A stretch of 64,000 nt of DNA from the NCBI GenBank assembly GCA_036702975.1, contig DATNPX010000050.1, forward strand, positions 62,001 to 126,000. The letters are read 5' to 3'. Shown piece by piece: positions 26,569 to 36,476 of the stretch. Positions within the stretch are counted from its first letter, which is position 1; every line of letters begins with the position of its first letter. The translations under genes were made by a program, and so were the position numbers. The DNA comes from DATNPX01 sp036702975. GTDB taxonomy: Bacteria; Cyanobacteriota; Vampirovibrionia; Obscuribacterales; Obscuribacteraceae. The notes under the pieces are model-generated. The model did not search any database. It saw only the letters and a list, made by a program, of their open reading frames with translations, and had not been told where the DNA came from.

Positions 26569-29355
26569 GTGTCGGTGATTGAATCAAATAGTGCCAGAGA
26601 ACCGGAACCGAAGCGTCATTGGTATGCGTCTTCCGCCTGGAAGATGTTTTATCTCTTCTTGTTGGTGCTCGTCATTGTTGGTTTATCAACAACCGGAGCG
26701 CTCTTTACCGCGCTGCATGTTGGCAACTTCCGAAACAACTTGGAGATCGAAATAAGCGGGCTTCAGCCTGAGGATCAAGACAAGTTACGCGTCTCATTTC
26801 TTCAGTTTCGAGACGCTAGAACCGGCCCCACCGATATGTTAGCAGTGCCGAGCACGCAGAAGAAATTCTGCTGGCATGATTCGACTTTTTGGGTAAAAGA
26901 GATACACATCAATGCTACTGAGTCCGCCTTAAACAAAATCGCATCGGTAAAAATCACCACCGGAGAGCACGAGCAGAGCTTCCCCGGGAACGAGGTTCGT
27001 CAATGGAAGAAGTTGACACCGATGCCATTTATCTTGCCCTCAGATCAAAGCCACAGCAACGAAGAGATCATTTCTCTATGCGCTCCAATGCACGCCGAGA
27101 ATGCGCTCAATTTGCTACCGCTCGACAAGTTACTTATAGTATGCATGGAACCAAGTCTAGTGTTTCTTATCACAGCAACAATTGTTTTGCTGTCAGCCAA
27201 GCAACTTCTGAAACACGAAACCTATGCCGCCGTCATAAGCAGGGCTCTTGGTCGCAGAGTTGGAAATGATGAGGTAATCAAAGAGCCGTTTGAGAATTCT
27301 CAGACGAAGACAAATCTGTTTAACCCCCCTACGGTCTTTCTGATCGGCATCACGGCTCTCATCGCGGCATACTGCATAATACAGACGATTGAACCGAGGC
27401 CATTCACACAAGATGACAACTATGCACAGTTTTTGCCAGTTCTGTTGCGTTCATTCGAAACGATTCAGCATGGGAAGTTTCCAACCTGGTCACCTTATCA
27501 ATTTCTTGGCTCACCAACAACAACAATTGGCACTTATGCACTTACGTACCCGGCCACTTATATCGCATATTTCATAGCACATTCGGTCTGCCACGATGAC
27601 TTCGTGACCATAGACGTTTATTCAATTCTGCATCTCTTAGTCGGATACGCTGCCGCCTTTTTGGCGCTGCGGCAGGCAAAATGTGAGCAGTGGATTTGCG
27701 CCACGGGAGCTTTGAGCTGGATTCTTTCAGGTTGGTTTTTCGTGGCTGGACGCTCACAAGCGACGTTCATGCCGATCGCTGTCATGCTGCCTCTCGCGAT
27801 CCTCTCTGTCAATTGGTTGCGCACCAGACAAGTTGGTTGGCGCTGGGCGATACTGACCGCATTTGCTCTGGGTCTAGGCTTTCACGGCGGACATGCCGAG
27901 CTCTGGCTCTACACAATCATGTTCTATACGTTTGCCGTAAGCATTTCTTGGCTTGCAACAGAACTCAACTGGCGAAAAGTCCTCTGGGCAGTTGTATCTT
28001 TAGGCATGACAGCTGCATTTGTTGCTCCTCTAGCAATATTGCAGTTCCTCGAAACCGCCGATACTCAGAGAGAGACCGCCTTCGGGTGGCCCATAAACAT
28101 TCCCGGTGCGCTTTTCCCTGGCATCACGCAGCGACCGCCTGAGATGGGCCTCGGTAGTTTTAATTTCGAACGATTTCCGGAAATGTTCTACAACGGCACA
28201 CTCTTTACCGCGGTCGGTCTTGTTGCTCTAACGCTGTTTGTAGCAATCTTGCTCTTCCGCAGAGATTTGTTCTCTAAGGAAATGCTCTCAAGGAATGTTT
28301 GGCTAATCCTTGGCGGCTTCAGTTTTTTTGCTTCACTTGGAGGGCAAGGCGTTGTATACCTTATCCTCAGCTTTCTGCCGATATTCAACAAGTTTCGCTG
28401 GAGCATAAAATATACTCCTTTCTTCCAGTTGTTTTTTATCTTCGCAGGGGCAGCAATCATTGAGAGGCTGTTTCCGAATCACAAAAAGTTGAAACTGTGC
28501 ACATTCATCGCCGTTACCGGGCTGTTGTTAATGCACATAAGTCTGTGCAACTGCACTTGGTATTCATACGGAGATAGAGACTACCCAGTGCTCGATGCGG
28601 CGCTAAGGGATACAGTTTTAAAAGAAGAACCACAGAGAATCTACTCTCCCGCGCCAGATCGGAATATTGTGCGCGGTTATGTCAATTCCATGGCGCTCAA
28701 TTTTCCGACCGAATACAAAATTATTGGCTGTAGTGGCTATGACACTTTTATCTCCACAAAAGAGAAGGAGCTTTTTCTCTTAGATAAGCTCTACAGAAAA
28801 ACACCGGATGCTCGGCGCGCACTGGGTATCGGTTGGGTTATATGGCCCAAGATTTGCGATGAGTTGCAGATGGGGCCAAATCCAGCCCTAGCAGGGGCCG
28901 AAATGCCACGTCCAGCTAGACTAGCACTGGCAGACAAGATGCGCGGAACAAGGCCAGTCACTGCACGTTCGGAAAACGTCAAGGTCTACAAGCTAGAAGA
29001 TCCTGATCCGATTGTCTTCGAAACTGGTACGAGAAAACGTCTGCCATATAGCCTAGATCAAAGCGGCATCACGGCGGATACGAGCAGTTTGACTGCAGCT
29101 ACCAGCGTTACGTTCAATTTCATCGATTGGCCATGGATGCGCGCCAAAGCGGACAACCGTGAAGTTCCTTGCAAGAATGATCAGTGGCAACGAATAGTCG
29201 TCGAATTGAATCAACCAGCTAGCACAGTTGTCGTTAGTTACTCACCACCGTGGGCTTTATCATCGACTGCGGGTTTCGTCATATTTCTAGTAAGCGTAGG
29301 TATTGGCCTTGTTGCCTCTCGCCAAAGTGAACGACGAACATCTGACCTGACGTAG
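26569..29355 (+). CDS. YfhO/GT-C-like large membrane protein, paralog A
   Basis: This 928-residue protein has a first membrane helix, an extracytoplasmic domain (about residues 45-170), a membrane block of about twelve segments, and a C-terminal extracytoplasmic domain. The membrane part follows the YfhO/GT-C pattern, with TQDDNYAQFLPVLLRS and QFLGSPTTTIGTYALTY in the first large loop. The C-terminal domain ends with WPWMRAKADNREVP and a strand set before a last membrane helix. The protein at 31106-33871 is a clear paralog over the full length. YfhO-like proteins help glycosylate wall polymers. The start is GTG with no strong ribosome site, so it may be wrong by a few codons. Confidence 0.75.
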   Translation: MSVIESNSAREPEPKRHWYASSAWKMFYLFLLVLVIVGLSTTGALFTALHVGNFRNNLEIEISGLQPEDQDKLRVSFLQFRDARTGPTDMLAVPSTQKKFCWHDSTFWVKEIHINATESALNKIASVKITTGEHEQSFPGNEVRQWKKLTPMPFILPSDQSHSNEEIISLCAPMHAENALNLLPLDKLLIVCMEPSLVFLITATIVLLSAKQLLKHETYAAVISRALGRRVGNDEVIKEPFENSQTKTNLFNPPTVFLIGITALIAAYCIIQTIEPRPFTQDDNYAQFLPVLLRSFETIQHGKFPTWSPYQFLGSPTTTIGTYALTYPATYIAYFIAHSVCHDDFVTIDVYSILHLLVGYAAAFLALRQAKCEQWICATGALSWILSGWFFVAGRSQATFMPIAVMLPLAILSVNWLRTRQVGWRWAILTAFALGLGFHGGHAELWLYTIMFYTFAVSISWLATELNWRKVLWAVVSLGMTAAFVAPLAILQFLETADTQRETAFGWPINIPGALFPGITQRPPEMGLGSFNFERFPEMFYNGTLFTAVGLVALTLFVAILLFRRDLFSKEMLSRNVWLILGGFSFFASLGGQGVVYLILSFLPIFNKFRWSIKYTPFFQLFFIFAGAAIIERLFPNHKKLKLCTFIAVTGLLLMHISLCNCTWYSYGDRDYPVLDAALRDTVLKEEPQRIYSPAPDRNIVRGYVNSMALNFPTEYKIIGCSGYDTFISTKEKELFLLDKLYRKTPDARRALGIGWVIWPKICDELQMGPNPALAGAEMPRPARLALADKMRGTRPVTARSENVKVYKLEDPDPIVFETGTRKRLPYSLDQSGITADTSSLTAATSVTFNFIDWPWMRAKADNREVPCKNDQWQRIVVELNQPASTVVVSYSPPWALSSTAGFVIFLVSVGIGLVASRQSERRTSDLT

Positions 29356-29390
29356 GCGCAAGCTCGGTCATCAAGAAACAATCGGCAGGA

Positions 29391-30194
29391 TTATACTCTC
29401 TCGATTTTCGTGAGATTAGAACTGGCGGCCCGGTTTTGAATCACCTTCTGACCAAGCAGATATTGGCGTAGTCCCATGTAGGATACGAACAATAGTCTAT
29501 GCCAGGCCGCTCGCATATTTTGAGCGCTGCTTCGGCCGGCGATGCGTGGTTGGTGCACTACTTCCACTTCCGCTAGCTCGATACCACACTCAGCTAACTT
29601 GGAAGTAATTTCAGCCGAGTAGTTTAATCCTCGAGCCTCAAGGTTGATTCGCCGCAACAGATCTCCATCAACAAGCTTCAAAGCGCAATTGAAATCGCGA
29701 TACTGTGTGTTGTGAAAGAGATTGCATAGAGAGCCGCTCGCCCATGATCCGAACCGAGCAAACTGGCTATCATGCTTTTTCACTCTCACTCCAATAACGC
29801 CTCTGTCGCCAGTTTTCTCCAGAGCTTCTACCAAGCGTGGTGTGGTATCAATACCATATTGTCCGTCTGAGTCAGTGAGAAGCACCCATTGATAGCGAGT
29901 ATTTTCGATTGCCGTTGTAAGAGCAGCAGCAGCCCCGACATTGATTTTGTGATGAACAGGACGCACCTGTGGATACTTTTTGGCAAGTTCATCCAACAAT
30001 TGACCAGTCTCATCTTTGCTTCCGTCGTTGCAGACTACAATTTCAAATTCCTGCAAGTGGTCATAAGCCAGGAAAAAATCAACCCAAGACTGGACAACTC
30101 GAGTGATACTCGCAGATTCGTTATATGCGGGAGCTGCCAATGAGATGGCCCGCACCTTGCCGACATCCGTATTCACATTGTTCATGAGTGTCAT
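29391..30194 (-). CDS. GT2 family glycosyltransferase
   Basis: This 267-residue GT2 enzyme has SLAAPAYNESASITRVV, the metal site TDSDGQYGI and the later segment GIELAEVEVVHQPRIAG. It resembles polyprenol-phosphate sugar transferases that make the lipid-linked sugar used by GT-C enzymes. It has no long membrane helices. Its ATG overlaps the epimerase stop by four bases (30191-30194), so the two are coupled. A reasonable model is that it loads a sugar on a lipid for the paralog-B GT-C enzyme encoded first in this operon. That link is inference from gene order. Confidence 0.85.
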   Translation of the reverse strand: MTLMNNVNTDVGKVRAISLAAPAYNESASITRVVQSWVDFFLAYDHLQEFEIVVCNDGSKDETGQLLDELAKKYPQVRPVHHKINVGAAAALTTAIENTRYQWVLLTDSDGQYGIDTTPRLVEALEKTGDRGVIGVRVKKHDSQFARFGSWASGSLCNLFHNTQYRDFNCALKLVDGDLLRRINLEARGLNYSAEITSKLAECGIELAEVEVVHQPRIAGRSSAQNMRAAWHRLLFVSYMGLRQYLLGQKVIQNRAASSNLTKIERV

Positions 30195-31099
30195 TTTGCT
30201 GCCGCTGTCGCTTCTTCTAAAAGTTCCTTGAGCCCGTCCTCAAAAGATACCTTAGGTTCCCAACCAAGCTCATTTCGAATACGACTGATATCCGCTAGTG
30301 TAACTTCGGCGTCACCGGCGCGCCTAGGCTCATAGATTTGCTGACTAGAGAGCCTATCGGCTAATTCCTTAACCGAAATCGCAACACCTGAACCGACGTT
30401 ATAAGTTCGTCCATGAAACGCTGTTTCAAAAGCGAGTATATTCGCTCTTGCGACATCTCTCACGTGCACAAAGTCTCGAGCTTGGGCACCGGAACCATGA
30501 ATCGTTAGAGGCTTACCCTCTCGCAGTTGTCTGAAAAAGATAGACATTACAAGAGCATATTGCCCTTCGCCAGAAAGTCGTGGTCCGTACACATTGAAGT
30601 ATCTAAGTACATTTGCAGGCACCGAATACAAACGATCAAAAAGCAGACAATATTCCTCGCCTATGTACTTCGACAGTCCGTAAAAGTTTAAGTAGTCAGG
30701 GCGCATATCTTCAACGTGCGGCGGCGCCTGATTTCCGTAATATGTGGAAGAACCGCTATAGACAACCTTTTGTACCTCAGCCTCACGCGCAGCATTGAGA
30801 ATATTTTGCGTACCGACGATGTTGTTGGTTGTGCAGATATCCACATTGTCCAAGGAGGCAGCGGAACGGCTCATCGCAGCGAGATGAAAAACTCCGTTGC
30901 ACCCCTTAACAGCTCGCCGGCAAACTTCAAAGTCGCGTATGTCACCTTCAATCAACTCAGCATTTCTGTCAACCCACTCTTTCTGTCCAAGTGTCAGGTT
31001 GTCTAATATCCGCACTTCATAGCCGTTCTGAAGCAAGGCTTCAACTAGATGGCTACCAATAAATCCCGCACCGCCAGTAACTAAAACGCGTGTACCCAT
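30191..31099 (-). CDS. NAD-dependent sugar epimerase/dehydratase
   Basis: This 302-residue short-chain enzyme has the NAD motif VTGGAGFIGSHLVEALL at its N-terminus and the catalytic YGLSKYIGEEYC (Tyr-x-x-x-Lys). It belongs to the UDP-glucose 4-epimerase group, but the exact sugar is not predictable. A Ser/Thr site SGSSTYYGN fits the extended SDR pattern. It follows the YfhO-like gene by six bases and precedes the GT2 gene, so it probably makes the nucleotide sugar for this operon. The ATG has AGAGGAAA upstream at slightly long spacing. Confidence 0.87.
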   Translation of the reverse strand: MGTRVLVTGGAGFIGSHLVEALLQNGYEVRILDNLTLGQKEWVDRNAELIEGDIRDFEVCRRAVKGCNGVFHLAAMSRSAASLDNVDICTTNNIVGTQNILNAAREAEVQKVVYSGSSTYYGNQAPPHVEDMRPDYLNFYGLSKYIGEEYCLLFDRLYSVPANVLRYFNVYGPRLSGEGQYALVMSIFFRQLREGKPLTIHGSGAQARDFVHVRDVARANILAFETAFHGRTYNVGSGVAISVKELADRLSSQQIYEPRRAGDAEVTLADISRIRNELGWEPKVSFEDGLKELLEEATAAAK

Positions 31100-31105
31100 T
31101 GAACT

Positions 31106-33871
31106 TCATTTCCTCTCGTTTGGGCTGGTTGATGTCTCTCTATGCCTATCGATGTCACTTTTTTCTTTCAACGAATTGGCGAACGCAAACAGTCCGGAGC
31201 TAAACAAGAACAAACCGATCGCAACCGCAAACGACATATGCCATGGCGGTTGGTACTCTACCGTTAAAGTGCGCGTCGCAGCCGGCAAGGTAATTTCGAT
31301 TCGATCCCATTTGTCTGGCTTGACCTCTATAGGGCGTCCATCAGCTGATGCCCGCATCCATGGCCAGCAAATGAAATTAACAATCACAGTCTGCCCGGCA
31401 GCGAGAGTACTTGTATCCACTGCAACTCCGGTCTGGCTCAGCCTGTATGGTAGCGTATCTTGTGGTTTATCATCTGCAAAAACTATCGCATCAGCCGTTG
31501 GCAGCTGGTACACGCGACGGCCAAATGAGTGATCGATTAGTTTGCCAGCACTCTCAAGATTGAGAACAGACTTTTGTGTTAATCCCGTTACGACTTCGAT
31601 TATCTGTTCAGCTGGGTTACCTGATGAAATCGGATGCTCCACACAGTCGTTAACAATCAAAGTGTTAAGCCCATAGTGCTTGGCAGCATCAGCTCCAGCA
31701 AGATAGAGCCTGGTTACGAACCGCTCGTAAGCTGGCTTGGTTGACACAAATGTATCATAGCCGCTCGCGCTAATAATGGAATAAACGGTTGGAAAATTGA
31801 GTATCAGCGACTGCACGACGTTGTTTACCGGAATGCGGAATGGAGCCGCAGTATAAACTCTTTTACCGTTGTATACAGCTGATTCTATCTTCGGACTAAT
31901 TGGGGCGTAATCACGATCTAAAAAAGTATAGAACGTAGAACGACATAAGCTGGTGTGGAAAAGCATGAGCACGAAAACGGACACGAATACCAGAGCCTTG
32001 ACGCGCTCACTAGCACATCTTTCTAGAATCAGTGCGCCTGAAAACACGAAAAATATCTGAACGAATGGGATGTATTTGATGCTCCAACGAAATTTATCAA
32101 AAATTGGCAAATAGGAGAGGCACGACCAAATTACGCCTGGAGCGCCAAGACAAAGAATGAAAGCTACTCCGCCGACAATTAACCATATGTTGTTCCGGAT
32201 AACCGAGCGAACCATACCCCGTCGCTCAAATACCAACAGCGCAAGCCAAAAAGCGAAGGCAAGGATTCCCACAGCCGTGAAAATGGTGCCGGCATAGTAC
32301 AACTCTGTTCCGTACTTATAGTCCACACTTCCAAGGGCAAATCCTGAATAGCCGAGAGGTCCTAAAGGTAGCAGCAAAGGCAGTAGATCAACTGACCATG
32401 AAGAGCCACCTAGGCGCGAGATATCGGTGGTTTCCATCTTTTGCAAAACGAGAAGCGGAGCCGCTATAGCAATGCCTAACGAAACCGCAGAAGCGAAATA
32501 GCAGATACGCTTAAGATCCAAATTCCGAGACACCATCATTATCGCGACTGCGAGCGCTAGAAACATCATGGTGTATACCCACAACTCGGCATGACCGGCG
32601 TGGAACAAAACACCGATCAAAGTACCAGTCCAGAAACACCAACCAAGTGAACCACCTCGCTTGAATAAGGTGTTTAAGCAGTCAATCAGGAGCGGCAGAA
32701 AGACAGCATATGGGACAAAATTTGCTTGGGATGTGCCACCAACCAAAAACCAGCCCGACAAGACCCAGCAAAGCGCACCAGACGTCGCCAAAGAAGCCGA
32801 TATATTGAGCCTGCGTAACGTCCAGACTGTAACAAAGTACGCGACACAGAGATGCGCCACGCAGAAAAAGTCAAATGTTTCCAGATCATTTCCAAGCCAA
32901 TGGGCTAGAAAATAACTGACGTAGGTTGGAGCATAAGTGAGTGCATAGGTGCCAACTGTTGTAGTCGGAGCCCCGAGAAGCTGATATGGATTCCATACAG
33001 GCATTCTCCCAGTACAAAGAGTTTCAGCAGAACGCATAACAACCGGCAGAAACTGACAATAGTTGTCATCCTGCAAAAACGGGTACCGTCCATGCGAATT
33101 CAAAATTGCAAAACCGGCAATAATTGCAGCAAACCCAGCAACAATAAACAGATTGTCCCAGACGGCGTGTGGCGTCCCGGATGCAGAGAGAAAACTCTTT
33201 TGATCAGAGTCTTCGCCCAAGATCTTTCGCAACCTTATAAGCAATTTTGTACGTGCACGAAAAACATAAAACAACAACAAAGCAGATGTAGTTGCAATAA
33301 GAAATCCGGGTACGACCGCATGCCCGAGTAAGACCATCACATCTGGCATATTCAATGCAGGTCCATGTTTGGAAAGTGGCACCGTCATTGATACAAGATC
33401 ATCAACGGGAATTTCCGGAAGCGCCCAAGCCTCGGACTTATCTTTCTTCCAAGTCTTTATCTCGTCACTTGTAAATGTCCTAGTATCCGACCCAATGCTT
33501 ACAGTAAGAGATTTGACCTGCAGCAAAGCTTCGGTCGTTGCATGGAGGCGTATACTGTCGACCCAAAACGAATACCAAAACCAGGAAAATTTCTCAGATT
33601 CGCGCAGTGCCGGAAGTTCAGGTAGTTGACCAGTACCACTCTTGCTTGCCAACATCACCAGTGTAACGTTCACATCAGCTTTCTTGGTTGGGTCTATGCC
33701 ACCAACAGACACATGAATCGGTTCAGCGTAAAGTGCATGCAGAAATAGCTGCAGGACATTGAAGCCAGCCGACAGGCATATAAACAGCAACCAACATAGC
33801 AAAACTTTGAACAAAGGGAACTGTGGTTGCTTAGCACCAATGGAGGATTGATCGACGTTATTCTCTCGCAT
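31106..33871 (-). CDS. YfhO/GT-C-like large membrane protein, paralog B
   Basis: This 921-residue protein is the full-length paralog of the 26569-29355 gene. Matching points include LQDDNYCQFLPVVMRS, YQLLGAPTTTVGTYALTY, the FDKFRWSIKYIPF segment and WPWMRASADGRPI in the C-terminal domain. The N-terminal extracytoplasmic domain is also alike (HATTEALLQVKSLTV against NATESALNKIASVKI). It is the first gene of a three-gene operon with an epimerase and a GT2 enzyme. YfhO-like proteins are thought to transfer sugars from a lipid carrier to surface polymers. The exact donor and acceptor are unknown. Confidence 0.75.
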   Translation of the reverse strand: MRENNVDQSSIGAKQPQFPLFKVLLCWLLFICLSAGFNVLQLFLHALYAEPIHVSVGGIDPTKKADVNVTLVMLASKSGTGQLPELPALRESEKFSWFWYSFWVDSIRLHATTEALLQVKSLTVSIGSDTRTFTSDEIKTWKKDKSEAWALPEIPVDDLVSMTVPLSKHGPALNMPDVMVLLGHAVVPGFLIATTSALLLFYVFRARTKLLIRLRKILGEDSDQKSFLSASGTPHAVWDNLFIVAGFAAIIAGFAILNSHGRYPFLQDDNYCQFLPVVMRSAETLCTGRMPVWNPYQLLGAPTTTVGTYALTYAPTYVSYFLAHWLGNDLETFDFFCVAHLCVAYFVTVWTLRRLNISASLATSGALCWVLSGWFLVGGTSQANFVPYAVFLPLLIDCLNTLFKRGGSLGWCFWTGTLIGVLFHAGHAELWVYTMMFLALAVAIMMVSRNLDLKRICYFASAVSLGIAIAAPLLVLQKMETTDISRLGGSSWSVDLLPLLLPLGPLGYSGFALGSVDYKYGTELYYAGTIFTAVGILAFAFWLALLVFERRGMVRSVIRNNIWLIVGGVAFILCLGAPGVIWSCLSYLPIFDKFRWSIKYIPFVQIFFVFSGALILERCASERVKALVFVSVFVLMLFHTSLCRSTFYTFLDRDYAPISPKIESAVYNGKRVYTAAPFRIPVNNVVQSLILNFPTVYSIISASGYDTFVSTKPAYERFVTRLYLAGADAAKHYGLNTLIVNDCVEHPISSGNPAEQIIEVVTGLTQKSVLNLESAGKLIDHSFGRRVYQLPTADAIVFADDKPQDTLPYRLSQTGVAVDTSTLAAGQTVIVNFICWPWMRASADGRPIEVKPDKWDRIEITLPAATRTLTVEYQPPWHMSFAVAIGLFLFSSGLFAFANSLKEKSDIDRHRETSTSPNERK

Positions 33872-34093
33872 GACTATGCTTCTCAGCTGCCTTCAGTGCC
33901 AATCGAACAGGCATAATTCAGTCGTAATCAGGGCGCAAAAAATAAGAGGTGAATTTGCCTCGGTTTCAGTCTATCACACGAGCCAAGAAGCTAACTAACG
34001 ACAGGAAAAGCTAGAATAGCCAAAACACAATAACTTAGCTATCAACACACCAGCAGATAGAGAATCAACTGGCTATTACACATCGAATCAGGA

Positions 34094-34119
34094 CGTTCAC
34101 GCCACCACTTACAATACCA
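34094..34119 (+). repeat. 26-base dispersed repeat, copy 2
   Basis: It matches 2232-2257 at 24 of 26 positions in the same orientation, and also lies in a non-coding gap. It begins CGTTCACGCCACCA. Confidence 0.5.
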
Positions 34120-34400
34120 GTTCGGCGTAAAGAGTTAGAAGATATTGCTACCCATCATGCACTCCAAATCCAGATCTCCTTTGACCACCATCAACCAATT
34201 GGAAACAGTTCGAAAGAAAGTCTGAACTAAGACATCAAGCAGGCACCGTAGCCAGTCCGATAAACCTGAAATTAGGGTGGGCGCAAACTTTTTGGACTAA
34301 TTCGCATCTAGACCAGGAACTGGCCGACATTTTTGGTAAGAGTGTGGCATAAAGCATTTAGAAATCGTAAGATTGGACTGGCAGTAGCTCTCAACGCATC

Positions 34401-34406
34401 AAGGAG
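34401..34406 (+). promoter_or_regulatory. Shine-Dalgarno site deciding an AUU start
   Basis: AAGGAG is an almost perfect ribosome site. Eight bases downstream is ATT (34415), in frame with the CofD/YvcK-GT2 fusion. Between the stop codon at 34385 and the TTG at 34514 there is no in-frame ATG, GTG or TTG. Confidence 0.55.
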
Positions 34407-34414
34407 TTATCGGT

Positions 34415-36463
34415 ATTACCATTTCGACTGTTCTAGTTTCCGATAAGACACCACCGGCAGCCAAGACGAGCGACTCAAGCGAACGCAAGCTCAACAAAAA
34501 AACTCGCGTCGCTTTGTTCTGTGGCGGTCGCGGCAGCGCGTCTTTAATTCGTGAGCTAATGCGCTGGCCTCAAATTGAATTCTCACTGATCGTCAACGGC
34601 TATGACGACGGACTGTCCACGGGGCATTTGAGGGACCTCGTCCCTAATATGCTCGGACCATCGGATTTTCGAAAGAATCTTTCACGCTTGATCGACCTCC
34701 ATTCGAGCGAACAGTATGCATTGCAAAGATTGCTGGAGTATCGCTTTCCTGCGACCTTCTCTGAAACAGACATCAAAGCATTTCGGGATTATATTGAGAA
34801 TCCAAAAGCAAATGCGTGGCTGCCTGCACCTCTTGATTTTATGCTGCGAGAATTACTTCCAGAAACACGCCGGGCCGTCATCGATCATATAAAAACGCTC
34901 TTCAACTATCAAAAGGAGCACAACCAAACCCTTGACTATGTAGACTGTTCGTTCGGAAATTTGGTTTTTGCTGGCTCCTATTTGAAGGCGAATTCCAAAT
35001 TCAATGAATCAGTAAATAACCTCTCCCATCTCTTCCGCACGTCTGTTCGTCTTGTGAATGCTACTCAAGGCGAAAATCGAGTGCTTGTTGCTATCAAAGA
35101 AGATGGACAAGTTTTAGCACGCGAATCAGAGATCGTTGGAAAGCAGAGCGCTTCGCACATCAAAGAGATATTTCTACTGGAAACCGGGCTCAATTCGCAA
35201 GCACTTGAGAAAATCAACGGATTACCACCAGAAGAGCGGGAATCTTACCTGCAATCATTAGATATGCCTGTGTGCATTTCACCAGAGGCTGACTCGGACC
35301 TGCGCAATGCAGACATCATCATCTATGGACCTGGAACGCAGTTTTCTTCCTTGTTGCCGAGCTATCGCACGATTGGCTTACCACAAGCCCTGCAAGAGTC
35401 GAAAGCCGCACTGAAGCTCTTTGTTTGCAACATCAGTGAAGACCATGATATTCAAGGGCTGACGTGCACCGATATCGTAGATAAAGCACTGCATATGATG
35501 CAGGACACCGACAACTCAAAACGTCTCATTACTCACATCTTGTGCAACGTCCCTCAGGCAGACCTAAACGCGGAAGGTGCAAAGAAAAGCGCATATGTGC
35601 CTTTGGGCGAAAATATGGGCGACTTTTACAAAAACGCCCCCGTTATTCGAGAAAAATTTGAAAGTGCGGTAACAGCGGGAACACACAGCGGTTCAGCAGT
35701 TATCCGCAAGGTCATCGATTTATATGAAAATGTAAGTAAGCGCACGACGCTGCGAACGCTGGAAATTTATGTCGACTTACTACGCCGATCTCGTGCAGTA
35801 GAACAGCTTTTGGAAGAGTTCTTAGATTTGCCGTGGTCCGAACAATTCGAGCGAGTTCAGATGCGGCTTAATCAGCAGTACGATTCAGAAGTTAAACTGC
35901 CAGAATTTGCGTCAGTGGTGACTGACAATCATCAAGGTCTTTTCACAGAAGTCAATGCTTTGCTGAATTGGCTCGCGCACAGTGATAGCGATTATCTCGT
36001 TACAATCACCGGTGACGGCGAATATCGCTTACGAGATATTTTCGTTGGTGTTCAGATCTTAAAAATGAGTTCTTTCGGAGCCATCTACGGATCTCGCAAC
36101 CAGAGTAGACATCAGTTCAGAAGTTCGCTTGACTCAGCGTACGGCGAACACTCTTTGTTGCGCTTTATCAGTTTTCTCGGAGCGTTCGCTTTTACAGCAG
36201 TGCTCGGACTTAAATTCCGGGTCGTATATTCAGATCCCTTCACAGGCTTCAGAATATATAGGCGAAGCAAAATGTCGAATGAGTTCGCTGAAGAACTCAG
36301 AAAATGTGGACCATCGGCAGCTGCAACAGTAACCAGGTTGCTTCTAAGGCATCGTATTGAGATCGCCGAGATGCCTGTGACTTACCGAACCTTCAGCGGT
36401 TTCACAGAACCCGGTTGGCGAGTGAAGCGCGGTATACGAAACTTGATCGGTTTGATATTTTAG
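34415..36463 (+). CDS. CofD/YvcK-like protein fused to partial GT2 domain
   Basis: About residues 28-430 are CofD/YvcK-like: VALFCGGRGSASLIREL, then DDGLSTGHLRDL (compare YvcK DDGGSSGRLR), DCSFGNLVFAGSYL, and IIYGPGTQFSSLLPSYR. YvcK controls central metabolism and wall growth; CofD transfers phospholactate. The last 180 residues look like the second half of a GT2 enzyme: TGDGEYRLRDI, IYGSRN, DPFTGFRIYRRS and IEIAEMPVTYRTF with GFTEP. The GT2 first half, with the usual nucleotide site, seems missing. I chose ATT at 34415 because AAGGAG sits eight bases upstream; the TTG at 34514 would delete the first strand. The HAD and nucleotidyltransferase genes follow closely. Function is unknown. Confidence 0.72.
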   Translation: MTISTVLVSDKTPPAAKTSDSSERKLNKKTRVALFCGGRGSASLIRELMRWPQIEFSLIVNGYDDGLSTGHLRDLVPNMLGPSDFRKNLSRLIDLHSSEQYALQRLLEYRFPATFSETDIKAFRDYIENPKANAWLPAPLDFMLRELLPETRRAVIDHIKTLFNYQKEHNQTLDYVDCSFGNLVFAGSYLKANSKFNESVNNLSHLFRTSVRLVNATQGENRVLVAIKEDGQVLARESEIVGKQSASHIKEIFLLETGLNSQALEKINGLPPEERESYLQSLDMPVCISPEADSDLRNADIIIYGPGTQFSSLLPSYRTIGLPQALQESKAALKLFVCNISEDHDIQGLTCTDIVDKALHMMQDTDNSKRLITHILCNVPQADLNAEGAKKSAYVPLGENMGDFYKNAPVIREKFESAVTAGTHSGSAVIRKVIDLYENVSKRTTLRTLEIYVDLLRRSRAVEQLLEEFLDLPWSEQFERVQMRLNQQYDSEVKLPEFASVVTDNHQGLFTEVNALLNWLAHSDSDYLVTITGDGEYRLRDIFVGVQILKMSSFGAIYGSRNQSRHQFRSSLDSAYGEHSLLRFISFLGAFAFTAVLGLKFRVVYSDPFTGFRIYRRSKMSNEFAEELRKCGPSAAATVTRLLLRHRIEIAEMPVTYRTFSGFTEPGWRVKRGIRNLIGLIF

Positions 36464-36476
36464 TGAATAGCGCGCC

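Larger units (their letters stand above)
33872..34414. other. Gap between divergent glycan operons
   Basis: This 540-base non-coding stretch separates the two glycan operons. It holds the second copy of the 26-base dispersed repeat (34094-34119). I see no ORF worth calling. An AAGGAG ribosome site at 34401-34406 marks the start of the next gene. No strong promoter pair was found by eye. Confidence 0.5.
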
